Source of the DNA: Chloroflexota bacterium
Lineage (GTDB): Bacteria > Chloroflexota > UBA11872 > UBA12225
Direction of reading: 5' to 3'
Assembly (NCBI GenBank): GCA_030447525.1
Contig: JAUJOR010000001.1
Location: 124,001-188,000 of the forward strand
DNA length: 64,000 nt
Position numbers and translations under genes: made by a program. A model generated the notes under the pieces. That model saw nothing but the letters and a program-made list of their open reading frames with translations, was not told the origin of the DNA and ran no database searches. Of the stretch, positions 7,743 through 16,305 are shown in pieces; the stretch's first letter is position 1, and the number at the start of each line of letters is the position of its first letter.

Positions 7743-9320
7743 GCTCGAGTTCCGCCATTATGCCGGAGCGCATCTGAGCGCGTGCCGGCGGGGGTGGCTG
7801 GTGCAGCGGGGATTGGTGTGGCGCCGTGGCGAACACGGCGGCGGCACAACTCCGCGAGGGAGCGGTCGGGAGGCCATGGTGGCGTGGGCGAGGCCCTGCT
7901 GACGGAGTGTGGCGAGCACGTCGGCAAGCGACGGGCGTCCCTTGCGGCGGTACCAGGGGCGGGCCACCCAGGTGGCCACCCGACCGGCCTGGAGTTCGGT
8001 GGCGTACCACAGCACGATGAGCGAAGACGAGCCCGGCAAGGGCGCGGTGCGGCGCACGGCCAGCACCGTCTGGTTCTGCGGCTCCTCGAAGCCGAGCAGG
8101 CCCTTCAGGAGGAAGAAGGTGACTTCCAGGGTCCACCGGGTAGCGTAGGTCTCCAGGAGGAAGGCGACACTGACCGTCAGGTCGGTGCAGCAGAAGGCGG
8201 CGTCCTTGCGCCGACCACTGGGGTCGCGCACCACGACATAGCGCACCGGCGCCGCCTGCAGCACGCTGTACCACAGGGCGGTGCGCGAAAGACCAGCGGC
8301 CGGACGGTAAGGCCGTAGAGGGTGACGGGGAGGGCGTGCCAGGTCTCGTCTGGCCGCGCCTGGGCCTGGACGGCCGGCGCCGGAAGGCGCTCCCCGCTTG
8401 CGCGGGCGACCTTTCTGCCCGGGCTGGCGTGGTGGTGGTGGGGCATACAGCGTCGCGTCCAGGCGCATCGGTCCCAGCACCTCGACGTTGGCGGGCCGGG
8501 CCTCAACCGTGGTGCGGTTGACGTAGGCGGTGTCTCCCACGACATCCACCGTGCGCTCCGGGGACCAACTCCGCCGCCCAGCCGGCAACCAGCGCGATGG
8601 CCTCGCGCGCCAACTCCGGCTGGTGGGGCGCTGCGCCGGGTCCGCAGGAAAGGCGTCCCGCGCCGCGCGTACCGGTTCCCCGACATGGTACGAGAGGGGC
8701 GTCCTTGCGGTTGCCCCGTTGGCTCCCGACGAACAGCCGAAACAGGAGCGGCACCGCGACACCCCGTGGGCCGCCGACCACGCCAAACGGCAGGGGCAGC
8801 CACAACGCCAGCACCACCCACACATGCCCGAAGCGACTGAACGGCCGGCGTGCGGTGGACAGCAGAGGGTCGTGGTGCATCGAGCCCAGCGCAATGGCCT
8901 TCCCCTCTTTCCGCGCCAGGCTGTCGTCCACCAGCAGCACCAGCGGGCTGTGGGCAGCAGCACGCGTAGGGCCAGCGTGAACACCACTTTCCCCAGCGCG
9001 TCCGGCGCCCACCGCGCCCGGCTAAAGAAGCGATGGAACGCGCTGATGTGCCGCCAGCCGAGGACGCCGGCCCCAGCGGCGAGGGCCACGCCCGTCACCG
9101 TGTGGCGCCCCGGGCAGTGCAGCCAGCCCGCCACCAGGTGGCAGAACACGCGGACCGTCGGCGCGGTGAAGCAGGGCGCGCACGCGGCCAGCACGAGCGC
9201 GAACGACTCCGGTACGATGAGCGGGGGCACGGCGTCCTCAGAGCGTTGGTGGGTCTCAACCCAACACCAGCAGGGGCCGTGCCCCCTCACGTCAGCCGCC
9301 CCAAATGGCGGAACTCGAGA
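7743..9320 (-). mobile_element. IS701-like insertion sequence with terminal repeats and CTAG target duplication
   Basis: The terminal inverted repeat CTCGAGTTCCGCCATT is present at 7744-7759 and, inverted, at 9304-9319, identical over 16 bases. The element is flanked by CTAG at 7739-7742 and 9321-9324, part of a longer ACTAGG match, consistent with the 4-base YTAR target duplication known for the IS701 family. The interior carries one minus-strand transposase gene that fills the element. Clean ends suggest a fairly recent insertion between the EPS initiating transferase and the GT8-like gene. Confidence 0.8.
7758..9230 (-). pseudogene. IS701-type DDE transposase, several frameshifts
   Basis: The reading frame starts at a GTG at 9230 with GAGGA upstream. 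Recognisable segments lie in alternating frames. The N-terminal part is VPPLIVPESFALVLAACAPC. The first catalytic Asp lies in LVLLVDDSLARKEGKA (frame change near 8950), the second region is TVDVVGDTAYVNRTTVEARP, and the C-terminal YATRWTLEVTFFLLKGLLGF contains the expected Glu. At least four frame changes are needed, but I found no in-frame nonsense mutation. The family is the DDE_5/IS701 type. As given, the product would be non-functional. The exact 3' end is uncertain. Confidence 0.7.
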
Positions 9321-9539
9321 CTAGGAGGGCCCCTCCGGGGTGGGATGGCGGTGTCACAACGCGCCGGCCCGGAGGACCACCGCCAACCCACGCGACCGGC
9401 ATCGGCCCGGTCGGTCTGCTCCAAGCGGGGCATCCGCAGTCGGTGCTCCAGGAAGCAGCGACGGACGTCGCGCGCTGCCTTCTGTCGTGGTGCTACCCGG
9501 CGGTGTACTTGATCGGATCATCGCCCGGGCGGGCGGTCG

Positions 9540-10556
9540 TTACAGCTCGAGGCGACCGGTCACGAGGAGCAAGCTTTGCCGAACACCCGCCGCGCCAAGC
9601 AACTGCACCCTCTCCAGTGCATTGCTCATGATGACGCGCTTGGAGGTCTGGTTCCGTGCTCGGACGGTATCGTGGCCGTCGTCGTGCCACCCGACCTGCT
9701 CGATGAGGTGCATCGCGCGCCGGACGGCGCGCGCGTACGGGGCATACACGCCGTAGCGCATGACCGTCTGCGGGGTGTACCCGAACCAGCGCGCTCCGAT
9801 GTCGAATAGCCAGGGCGTGATGATCCGGAAGCGGCTGAAGTGGTACGTCATCAGCGGCACGCCGTCGACGTAGACGCGCTCGCCTCGCCGAGTCCAGGTG
9901 TAGCTCGGGGCGTTCCAGAGCGCGAGGCCGACGCCTGGATATTGGAGGACTCGCAGGCCGGCGTACCGCTCGGGCCACTCATCAAGGTACTTCTGATCGC
10001 CGTAGCGCCCCTCTTCCAGGCGGTCGTAGCACCATTCGAGGCATTGCCCCCGCCAGCGAGCCAGGCAGGCGTTGACCTCGGCCGACCGCCGGAACACCAG
10101 GATGCCGACGTTGAAGCGCCCGTAGACGTAGTTGTCAGCGAACTTCGGCGGGTAGCGGTGGTCGATGATCGCCATCGTCCGGTCGCCCAATTCGGCGTAG
10201 ATCGGCGCCAGATCGTCGAAAACGAGGTGGTCGGCGTCGACATAGGTGAGCGTCTCAATCGAGCGGTCCGCGGCGAACAGGTACCGCAAGAACGGTGCCG
10301 TGACCGTGAAGTAGTACTCCAGGGTAGTGCGCGTCGACCGCACGGCGGCCAGGCCGGGATCGGCGGCCTCGAGCCGCGCCAGCGGGAGCAGCCGGACGTT
10401 CGGCAGGCCCAAGCGTGCCAGGAGGGCGTGGGTCTCGTCGTCCAGGCAGAGCACCGTGACTGGCACCAAGCCGGCGTGCTGGCGGATCGACTCGATTAGC
10501 GCGAGGCCGCGCATCAGAAAGTGTCGATCGAAGTACGTGGCGTAGTGAGGCGTCAC
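9540..10556 (-). CDS. GT8-like glycosyltransferase
   Basis: The product is about 338 residues. It begins with HYATYFDRHFLMRGLALIES, followed by VPVTVLCLDDET and then a metal-binding DxD-like motif in LTYVDADHLVFDD near residue 105, and later segments FNVGILVFRRS and YGDQKYLDEWP. This is the layout of family 8 and related retaining transferases, which use nucleotide sugars and Mn2+. The GTG at 10556 overlaps the TGA of the upstream methyltransferase by 4 bases (GTGA), so translation is probably coupled. A 52-residue remnant of a paralogue lies upstream at 11512-11670. Likely cytoplasmic, adding a sugar to the EPS repeat unit. Confidence 0.78.
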   Translation of the reverse strand: MTPHYATYFDRHFLMRGLALIESIRQHAGLVPVTVLCLDDETHALLARLGLPNVRLLPLARLEAADPGLAAVRSTRTTLEYYFTVTAPFLRYLFAADRSIETLTYVDADHLVFDDLAPIYAELGDRTMAIIDHRYPPKFADNYVYGRFNVGILVFRRSAEVNACLARWRGQCLEWCYDRLEEGRYGDQKYLDEWPERYAGLRVLQYPGVGLALWNAPSYTWTRRGERVYVDGVPLMTYHFSRFRIITPWLFDIGARWFGYTPQTVMRYGVYAPYARAVRRAMHLIEQVGWHDDGHDTVRARNQTSKRVIMSNALERVQLLGAAGVRQSLLLVTGRLEL

Positions 10557-11491
10557 GGTGTCACCGCGCTGTTGTCGGACGGGACATCGATCTGTCGCCG
10601 GCGTACGTCGAGCAGGAAGCCCCGATATTCCGGCTGCTCCGGGGCGCCGGCCACGGACGGCTTGACGCCATGCACGAACTCCCGCGTCAGCGTCGCGCCG
10701 CCGTCCCGGCTCGCCTCCAAGACATCCGCGCGGCGAAGGCACCAGCTCACGTACTCGGTCGCGTAGCCGTAGCGATACGGCCGCTGGATGAGGGCGAATG
10801 ACGGGGACCGGTGGACGACCGGTACCTGGTGCAGGAAGACGAATCCGCGACTGGCGTCGAGCAGCCTGGCCAGCAGGTTCGGCCAGTCCTTGGCGTATTG
10901 GAGGGAACCGCTCGCCATGACCAGATCGTAGTCGCCGCCTAGGGCTCGATCGTCGTCAATGAAGACGACGTCGGGAGCGAGTTGCCGGCCCACCCTAGCC
11001 GTCTCCGGCACTTCCTTGCAATGGTATTCGACCGCCAGATCAGGGAAGAGGGCGCGCACCAACAGATAATATTGGCCAGTCGCGCCGCCCCAGTCGAGGA
11101 CACGGATCTGGCCGGAAGTGCCGGCGGCCCGCGCCAGGGCGTAGGCGAACGTCATGGTCGAGTTATGGAACGTGACGTCATGGGCGTCGTACGGACCGCG
11201 CCCGAGATCGTGGCTGGGTACCTGCTCGGGGACGATGGCGAGCGGCAGGGTCGAGTCGGCCACGGCTCGGAACGACTCCCAGACCGCCTCGTATCGGTGC
11301 GCGACCGAAGGCTGGTTCCACCCTTGCGGGCGTGAGCCCGGGGGCGAACTCGGCCAACGATAGCCGATGAACTCCCACTCGTGGGGCTGGCGGAGGACGC
11401 GGCGCCGCGCTTTCCTGGCCGCGTCCAGTACCACCGGAGGGAGCACCCAACAAAGCAGTTCCCGGACCCGGGCCGCACTACCTGGCGCCAT
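10553..11491 (-). CDS. TIGR04325-type methyltransferase
   Basis: The product is 312 residues. The N-terminal region has the segment EFIGYRWPSSPPG, followed by DVTFHNSTMTFAYALARAAG and a SAM-binding motif variant VLDWGGATGQYY near residue 130, then DYDLVMASGSLQYAKDWP. As I recall, this combination is typical of the TIGR04325 putative methyltransferase family found in polysaccharide and LPS clusters. The ATG at 11491 lies in good context and its stop overlaps the start of the GT8-like gene by 4 bases. It probably methylates a sugar of the glycan made by this locus; the acceptor is unknown. Confidence 0.8.
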   Translation of the reverse strand: MAPGSAARVRELLCWVLPPVVLDAARKARRRVLRQPHEWEFIGYRWPSSPPGSRPQGWNQPSVAHRYEAVWESFRAVADSTLPLAIVPEQVPSHDLGRGPYDAHDVTFHNSTMTFAYALARAAGTSGQIRVLDWGGATGQYYLLVRALFPDLAVEYHCKEVPETARVGRQLAPDVVFIDDDRALGGDYDLVMASGSLQYAKDWPNLLARLLDASRGFVFLHQVPVVHRSPSFALIQRPYRYGYATEYVSWCLRRADVLEASRDGGATLTREFVHGVKPSVAGAPEQPEYRGFLLDVRRRQIDVPSDNSAVTP

Positions 11492-11511
11492 ACCGCTTGT
11501 CCACCTCGCAC

Positions 11512-11670
11512 CTAGTCAACCTCAGCCATCCGCTTCCTGCGTCCACAGCAGGTGTCGCTGAGACAGAGGATCCATAGCCGAAACGGCGTGCAGTGTTCAA
11601 CCAGGGACTGATGAAGTGCGAGACCGCGCACCAGGTACCGATGGTCGAAGTAGGTGCAGTACTCGTTCAT
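11512..11670 (-). pseudogene. 5' remnant of a second GT8-like gene (52 aa)
   Basis: An ATG at 11670 opens a 52-residue frame: [20 protein letters not shown] and then QSLVEH followed by [10 protein letters not shown]. This parallels the start of the GT8-like gene (HYATYFDRHFLMRGLALIES, VTVLCLDD) over about 40 residues and then diverges to a stop at 11512. The rest of the gene, including the DxD motif, is missing. It therefore looks like the left-over 5' end of a tandem paralogue, truncated where the methyltransferase gene begins. Confidence 0.6.
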
Positions 11671-11729
11671 CGAGATACGGGCACGGTGTTTTTCATTCCA
11701 GTCGTCATCCCGGCCCAGCTGAGGGCCAC

Positions 11730-11758
11730 GTCAACCGTAGCGCAACCATCTTAACGCC
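11730..11758 (+). promoter_or_regulatory. 11-bp-period direct repeat box upstream of the exosortase operon
   Basis: GTCAACC at 11730, CGCAACC at 11741 and a weaker TAACGCC at 11752 are spaced by exactly 11 bases. The box lies 209 bases before the exosortase start in the same orientation. A second single CTCAACC lies closer, at 11900-11906. Confidence 0.55.
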
Positions 11759-11966
11759 TTTCGACCCCTTTTGCCCCCTCAATGTAAACAAATCGGGCTG
11801 GCCCCGCTGCAATTCACGTCCCGCCGTCCGCTGTCCGCCAGGGACCGGGATACAGCCGGCGTGCATGACCGGGGGCAGTCCCCGGCGGTGTCATGACTTC
11901 TCAACCTCAATCGCGACCGTTTCCGGCGCCGGCGGCAATGCGCAGCCCGGAAAGTGTGTCTGAGCA

Positions 11967-12800
11967 ATGAGACGACGGATCGGGAGCCTGCCTTGGGGGC
12001 TGTGTGCGCTGGCGGTGGCCACGGCCATGTTCCTCTGGCCAGTCATCGCCCACGCGGTGGAGGTGTGGCGGACGGTGGAGGAATTCAGCTACGGCTACTT
12101 CATCCTACCCATCGCCGTGGGGCTGGTGTGGTGGCGCCGCGGGGCGCTGCGGGCCAGCATTGGACAAGGGGAGGTGGCCGGTCTGGGCGTCGCCACAGTG
12201 GCGGCCATGGCCGTCGTACTGGCCCCGCGGGTGGGGATCAATGCCCTCGCCGGGGCCGCCGTCAGCCCGCTGTTGTGGGGAGGGGCGGTGTTCCTGTGGG
12301 GCTGGCGGACCGGGCGCGTCCTGGCTTTCCCGATTGGCTTCCTGGCCTTTGGCCTGGCCGTCTACCGTGGCCTCTTGAGCTCGCTGGGCTTCGCCCTGCA
12401 AGGAGTGACGGCCACCGCTGCGGCCGGGCTGGGGCGCGGGTTGGGGCTGGGGGTGGTGCAGGACGGGCTGGTGCTGCGGGCTCAGGGGTTCGCCTTTGTC
12501 GTGGCCGAGCAGTGCTCAGGGATGAGCTCGTTGCTGTCCTTGCTGGCCCTGGCGGCGCTGTGGGCCCACCTGGCCCAGGGGACGCTCCCGGCCCGTCTGG
12601 CGCTCGTGCTCAGCGTCCTGCCCCTGGTGGTGGCCGCCAACGTGACGCGCGTGACGCTCGTCCTCCTGGTGGCCAGCCTGTGCGGGCAAGAGGCGGCGGT
12701 GGGCTTTTTCCACGGAGCGTCCAGCCTGGCCTTTTTCGGTGTCGCAGTGGGGGGCTTGCTGTTGTTGAGTCGAGGTTTGAAATGCAGGGTAGGGGCGTAG
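11967..12800 (+). CDS. Exosortase (EpsH-type) transmembrane transpeptidase
   Basis: The product is 277 residues with about eight hydrophobic segments. The three invariant exosortase residues are visible: Cys183 in AEQCSGMSS, Arg228 in NVTRVTLVLL and His249 in FFHGASSLAFF. Exosortases are membrane cysteine transpeptidases that process C-terminal sorting signals (PEP-CTERM in Proteobacteria) and are usually found in EPS loci, as here. The EpsI-like gene downstream overlaps its 3' end by 19 bases, the typical pairing. None of the secreted proteins in the window carries a recognisable C-terminal sorting signal, so its substrate must lie elsewhere or have a divergent signal. Confidence 0.9.
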   Translation: MRRRIGSLPWGLCALAVATAMFLWPVIAHAVEVWRTVEEFSYGYFILPIAVGLVWWRRGALRASIGQGEVAGLGVATVAAMAVVLAPRVGINALAGAAVSPLLWGGAVFLWGWRTGRVLAFPIGFLAFGLAVYRGLLSSLGFALQGVTATAAAGLGRGLGLGVVQDGLVLRAQGFAFVVAEQCSGMSSLLSLLALAALWAHLAQGTLPARLALVLSVLPLVVAANVTRVTLVLLVASLCGQEAAVGFFHGASSLAFFGVAVGGLLLLSRGLKCRVGA

Positions 12801-13486
12801 GAAACGGCGCCCTGCTCCATTGGCCTGGGGGTGGAGCCGGCGGCGTTGTGGGGGCCGATAGTGCCAGTGCCCGGCCGCGTAGAACGGGCTGGATTCGTTG
12901 TCTGATCCTCGTCGCCGTCATGGCCACCGGGACGTGGCTGCACACCATGGTGGGGCGACCGTTGCCGGCCGGCGCTCCCCGCTGGCCGGAGACGGGGCTC
13001 TTTGCTGTAGACGGCTGGAGCGCGGGGCCGGTGGGTGTCCAGGAAGCGTGGGGTGTGCATCACCTGCGCCGGGTGTACTCCCGTTTGGATGGTGTGACGG
13101 CCACCGTGATCCTGTCCACAAACACGAGAGGCAAGGGCGTGTACGGTGACGCCGGCATCCCGCTGGCCGGAAAGGGCTACGAAGTAGACGCGGCGCCGGC
13201 CGCGTTAGTCGCTCCGGCGGCGGGCCGGCGCGCCGTACTGGCGCGAGGCGAGGGGCGCGTCTGGCTGATGCTCTACGGCTACGGCGAGAGTCGCGGCCTG
13301 TTGGGGAACGGCCTGCGGGCGTGGGGGGCGGTGCTTGCCGACGCCGCCCTCGGGCGCCCGAACAACTACTTTCAGCTCCGTGTCCTGGTACCCTTCGACG
13401 AGGTAGCGCCCCAGCTGGCGGCTGACGCCACGGTGGAGCTGGGGGATACGCTGATGGCGCGGCTGGCGGCGTGGTACCGGGTTTGA
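12782..13486 (+). CDS. epsI: EpsI family protein (exosortase partner)
   Basis: The product is 234 residues. An N-terminal membrane segment (CLILVAVMATGTWLH, near residue 42) is followed by an extracytoplasmic domain with V-x-L-Y-G-Y-type strands (VWLMLYGYGES) and a C-terminal NNYFQLRVLVPF segment. Genes encoding DUF3485/EpsI proteins lie next to, or are fused with, exosortases in many EPS loci. Their role is accessory and not well defined. The ATG at 12782 overlaps the exosortase gene by 19 bases, indicating coupled expression. The first 40 residues are Gly-rich and could be dispensable if a later start is used. Confidence 0.75.
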   Translation: MQGRGVGNGALLHWPGGGAGGVVGADSASARPRRTGWIRCLILVAVMATGTWLHTMVGRPLPAGAPRWPETGLFAVDGWSAGPVGVQEAWGVHHLRRVYSRLDGVTATVILSTNTRGKGVYGDAGIPLAGKGYEVDAAPAALVAPAAGRRAVLARGEGRVWLMLYGYGESRGLLGNGLRAWGAVLADAALGRPNNYFQLRVLVPFDEVAPQLAADATVELGDTLMARLAAWYRV

Positions 13487-13604
13487 GCGTCCACAGCCGT
13501 TCGTCGAGCTGCCCCATCCGGACCCCTGTGCCTACGGGGGACCGGCGCAGACACAGGTAGAGTAGACACAGGTAGACATCAGGCGTCGGACGGCGGAGCG
13601 CCGA

Positions 13605-13633
13605 CACAACCGACTCTCAACCACCTGGACACC
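13605..13633 (+). promoter_or_regulatory. 11-bp-period direct repeat box upstream of the fusion protein gene
   Basis: CACAACC at 13605, CTCAACC at 13616 and GGACACC at 13627 are spaced by 11 bases. The box lies 118 bases before the start at 13751, in the same orientation. Confidence 0.55.
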
Positions 13634-13750
13634 GAATGTCCCTACACGGTGGCCGTAGCATGGAGGCAGGTGGCGGTGCGACGTGCACCGGCAATCTCCG
13701 CATCGCGGCGGGCCGAGCCAGCGAGATGCGATACTGAGGAAAACGTACTA

Positions 13751-15847
13751 ATGATGGAAAGATTTCGGAGCCGCTCGGTACTTGGTGGGGCGGCACTGGT
13801 AGTGTTGCTTTCCGGGGCGTGCGTGCGCATTGCCCCGGCGGCGTGGTCGCGCCTGGCCGGACCGGAGGCGGACGTCACGGTTGTCGACGGGGCGAATCCG
13901 GCGGCGGGGGTAGCCACGGCCGTTGCCGGGGGGCCGAACGCCCAGGGGACGCCCGGGGTGACGCTGGCCGGCCGCCAGATGGTTGCCGTGCGGCGGGGGA
14001 CGATCGCGGAGGTGGTGCAGGGCACCGCCCGGGTCTCCGGACAGGAAGAAGTGCCCCTGAGCCTGCCGGCGCCGGGCCGGGTGCAGAGCGTCACGGTGCG
14101 GCCTGGACAGGGCGTGGCCGAGGGACAGGTCTTGTTGGAGGTGGACTCCAAGCAGATCCAGCGCGACCTGAGCGCTGCCCGTGCTCGACTGGAGAGCGAT
14201 ATGCTCCGTCTGCGCCAGGCACAGGCGCAGGGGCAGGCCAAGCAGGCAGAGGAAGAGCGCAAGCGTCAGATCGACAGCGCCTCCGGGCGCCGGGGTGTGG
14301 CGGAGGCGCAGTCGCTCTTGCTGCGGGCGCAGGCCGACTTCGAGAAGGTGCAGGCCGGAGCGGCCCAGGCCGACCGTGACGCGGCCGCGGCCAGCGTGGC
14401 GGCGGCGCGGGCGGTGGTGGACAGGGCCGAGGCCGACCTGGCCCGCCTGGCCGCCGGACCCGGGGAGACTGAAGTGGCCGGCGCTGGGCAGCAGGTGACG
14501 GCCGCCCGCCTGGCCTTGCAGAAGGCCGAGGCCGAGCTGGGCCGCCTCCAGCGGGGGGCTGACCCGCAGGAAGTGAGGGCGGCGGAGCGTGACCTCGCCC
14601 TGGCCCAGGCCGATCTGCAGACGGCCCAGGGGGCACTGGAGCGCGTGACGACGCGTGACCCATACGAGATTCGGGCCGCCGAGCGCGAGGTGGAGCGAGC
14701 CCAAATCGCCCTGCAGGCCGCCGAGTCGCTCTCGGCGACGGACGCCACCCGCGGGAGCCGCGAGTCGGTGATCGCCAACGCCCGGGTGGGCCTGCGGGAG
14801 GCGCAGGAGCGCCTGACCCGGCTGCGTGAGCCGGCCAGACCCTCAGACGTCGAGGTGGCCCGGCGCAATCTTGACCGCGCCCGGCTGGCTGTTGAAGGGG
14901 CCCAGGAACGGGTCGAGCTGGTCAAGCAAGGACCGAACCAGCTGGCCCTGGATACGGCCCAGGCGGCCGTGGACGCCGCCCGGCTGGCCCTCCAGAATAC
15001 GGAAGCGCGTCTGCAGGCCGTGCAAGCCGGGGCGCCGCCGGAAACGATCACGGCGGCCCAGAACGCGGTGAACGCGGCCAAGGCGCAGCTGACCATCGTG
15101 GAGAGCCGCCGGGCCGAGCTGCTCAGCCACCCCACGGACAAGGAGCTGAAGGAGGCTCAGGCCAAGCTTGCCGCCGCCCAGGCGGCCTATGAGCGGGCCC
15201 GGACGGAGGCGGCGCCGCTCCAGACCGGGGTCAACCTGGTGTCCTTCGATGTTCAGCTCCTCCAGCAGGCCGCGGATAGCGCCCGGGCGCAGGTGGAGAC
15301 GATCGAGCGCGAGCTGAATGCCACCAAGCTGCAGGCCCCCTTCGCGGGGACGGTGGTGGGCGTGCAGGTGCGGCCCGGCGATCCCATCGAGCCCGGACAG
15401 GGGATCATCGTCATGACCAAGGCGGCGGACGCCGTCGTCCGGGCCGAACTGAGCGACAAGGATGCCCCCAAGGTGCAGCCCGGCCAATCGGCCATCGTCC
15501 AGCTGGAGGTCAAGGACAGCCAACCCATCCCAGCCACGGTAGCGGCCGTGACCGCCGCAGAGAACGGCCTCGGATCAGTGGCCCAGCTGCAGCTGAGTCT
15601 CCCGGAGGGCGCGCCCCAGCCGGCCTTCGGCGCCACCGGACAGGCCTCCGTGACCGTGCAGACCAAGGAGAACGTCCTGCTCGTCCCACAGAAAGCCGTT
15701 CGTTCGGCCGGGAACCGGCGCTACGTGGAGTTCATGGACGGCACCAATCGGCGTATCGCCGACGTCCAGGTGGGTACCACGTCCGGTACCGAGGTGGAGA
15801 TCGTCGGCGGACTAACTGAGGGTCAGATGGTCATCGTCCCCCAGTAA
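13751..15847 (+). CDS. HlyD/RND-type membrane fusion protein with very long coiled coil
   Basis: The product is about 698 residues. It has an N-terminal signal sequence (VLGGAALVVLLSGAC) that may be a lipoprotein signal, though the lipobox is not canonical. A biotinyl-lipoyl-like half (PGRVQSVTVRPGQGVAEGQV) follows near residues 110-130. Then come roughly 350 residues of Ala/Glu/Arg/Gln-rich heptads forming an unusually long coiled-coil hairpin, the second lipoyl half (LQAPFAGTVVGVQVRPGDPI), and beta-barrel and C-terminal domains. Fusion proteins of this family link an inner-membrane exporter to the outside. No RND or ABC partner lies nearby, so it may serve EPS export or partner a pump encoded elsewhere. 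ATG 13751 has GAGGAAA upstream. Confidence 0.8.
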   Translation: MMERFRSRSVLGGAALVVLLSGACVRIAPAAWSRLAGPEADVTVVDGANPAAGVATAVAGGPNAQGTPGVTLAGRQMVAVRRGTIAEVVQGTARVSGQEEVPLSLPAPGRVQSVTVRPGQGVAEGQVLLEVDSKQIQRDLSAARARLESDMLRLRQAQAQGQAKQAEEERKRQIDSASGRRGVAEAQSLLLRAQADFEKVQAGAAQADRDAAAASVAAARAVVDRAEADLARLAAGPGETEVAGAGQQVTAARLALQKAEAELGRLQRGADPQEVRAAERDLALAQADLQTAQGALERVTTRDPYEIRAAEREVERAQIALQAAESLSATDATRGSRESVIANARVGLREAQERLTRLREPARPSDVEVARRNLDRARLAVEGAQERVELVKQGPNQLALDTAQAAVDAARLALQNTEARLQAVQAGAPPETITAAQNAVNAAKAQLTIVESRRAELLSHPTDKELKEAQAKLAAAQAAYERARTEAAPLQTGVNLVSFDVQLLQQAADSARAQVETIERELNATKLQAPFAGTVVGVQVRPGDPIEPGQGIIVMTKAADAVVRAELSDKDAPKVQPGQSAIVQLEVKDSQPIPATVAAVTAAENGLGSVAQLQLSLPEGAPQPAFGATGQASVTVQTKENVLLVPQKAVRSAGNRRYVEFMDGTNRRIADVQVGTTSGTEVEIVGGLTEGQMVIVPQ

Positions 15848-15908
15848 GGGGCGAGCAAGGCGCCCCACCGTCCGACAGCAAGTGGCGCATTCGTGGGGCA
15901 CACAACGG

Positions 15909-15966
15909 CCGATGCCGGCGTGGCTGGCCTGGTCTCATCTGACCAGGCCAGCCACGCCGGCATCGG
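15909..15966. terminator. 26-bp perfect hairpin downstream of the fusion protein gene
   Basis: Arms 15909-15934 and 15941-15966 are perfect complements over 26 bases with a 6-base loop. It starts 62 bases after the stop codon at 15847. There is no T-tract, and the perfection and length exceed those of an ordinary terminator, so a mobile palindrome or a structured RNA is also possible. The rest of the gap (15848-16305) holds only the repeat box at 16133. Confidence 0.4.
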
Positions 15967-16132
15967 CTTGCAGTCGCCGGGTGGCATATCGCCCGCCTGG
16001 CGCGCTTGGGCCGGTTGAGGGTGCAGGGGTGGCGTCACCGAGCGGCCGGCCACGCAAGGTACACTTCTCTTGCCACTATCCAGCGATAGCGAGTGCAGCG
16101 GAGTATCAGGTGCCACGGCGCGCGCCGTCCCG

Positions 16133-16161
16133 CTCAACCCCTTTTCAACCTTGGCTGAACG
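16133..16161 (+). promoter_or_regulatory. 11-bp-period direct repeat box upstream of GT4-Wzz-BY-kinase operon
   Basis: CTCAACC at 16133, TTCAACC at 16144 and CTGAACG at 16155 are spaced by exactly 11 bases, 145 bases before the ATG at 16306 and in the same orientation. Confidence 0.6.
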
Positions 16162-16305
16162 GCGATTAGGGGCCTGCACCGGACAATCAACTCGCGATAC
16201 GGCACCGTGGCGCGGTCGAAGCGCGGGTCGGTCGTGGCGGCAGAACCCCAGCGTCGGAGCCTGGCGCCCGAATGGGGTGCGCCGCCATCAGCAGGAGGTA
16301 CAGGG

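Noticed and set aside
15909..15966. End of an insertion sequence or attachment site
   Set aside because: Both arms are adjacent, there is no transposase or integrase nearby and no flanking duplication was seen.
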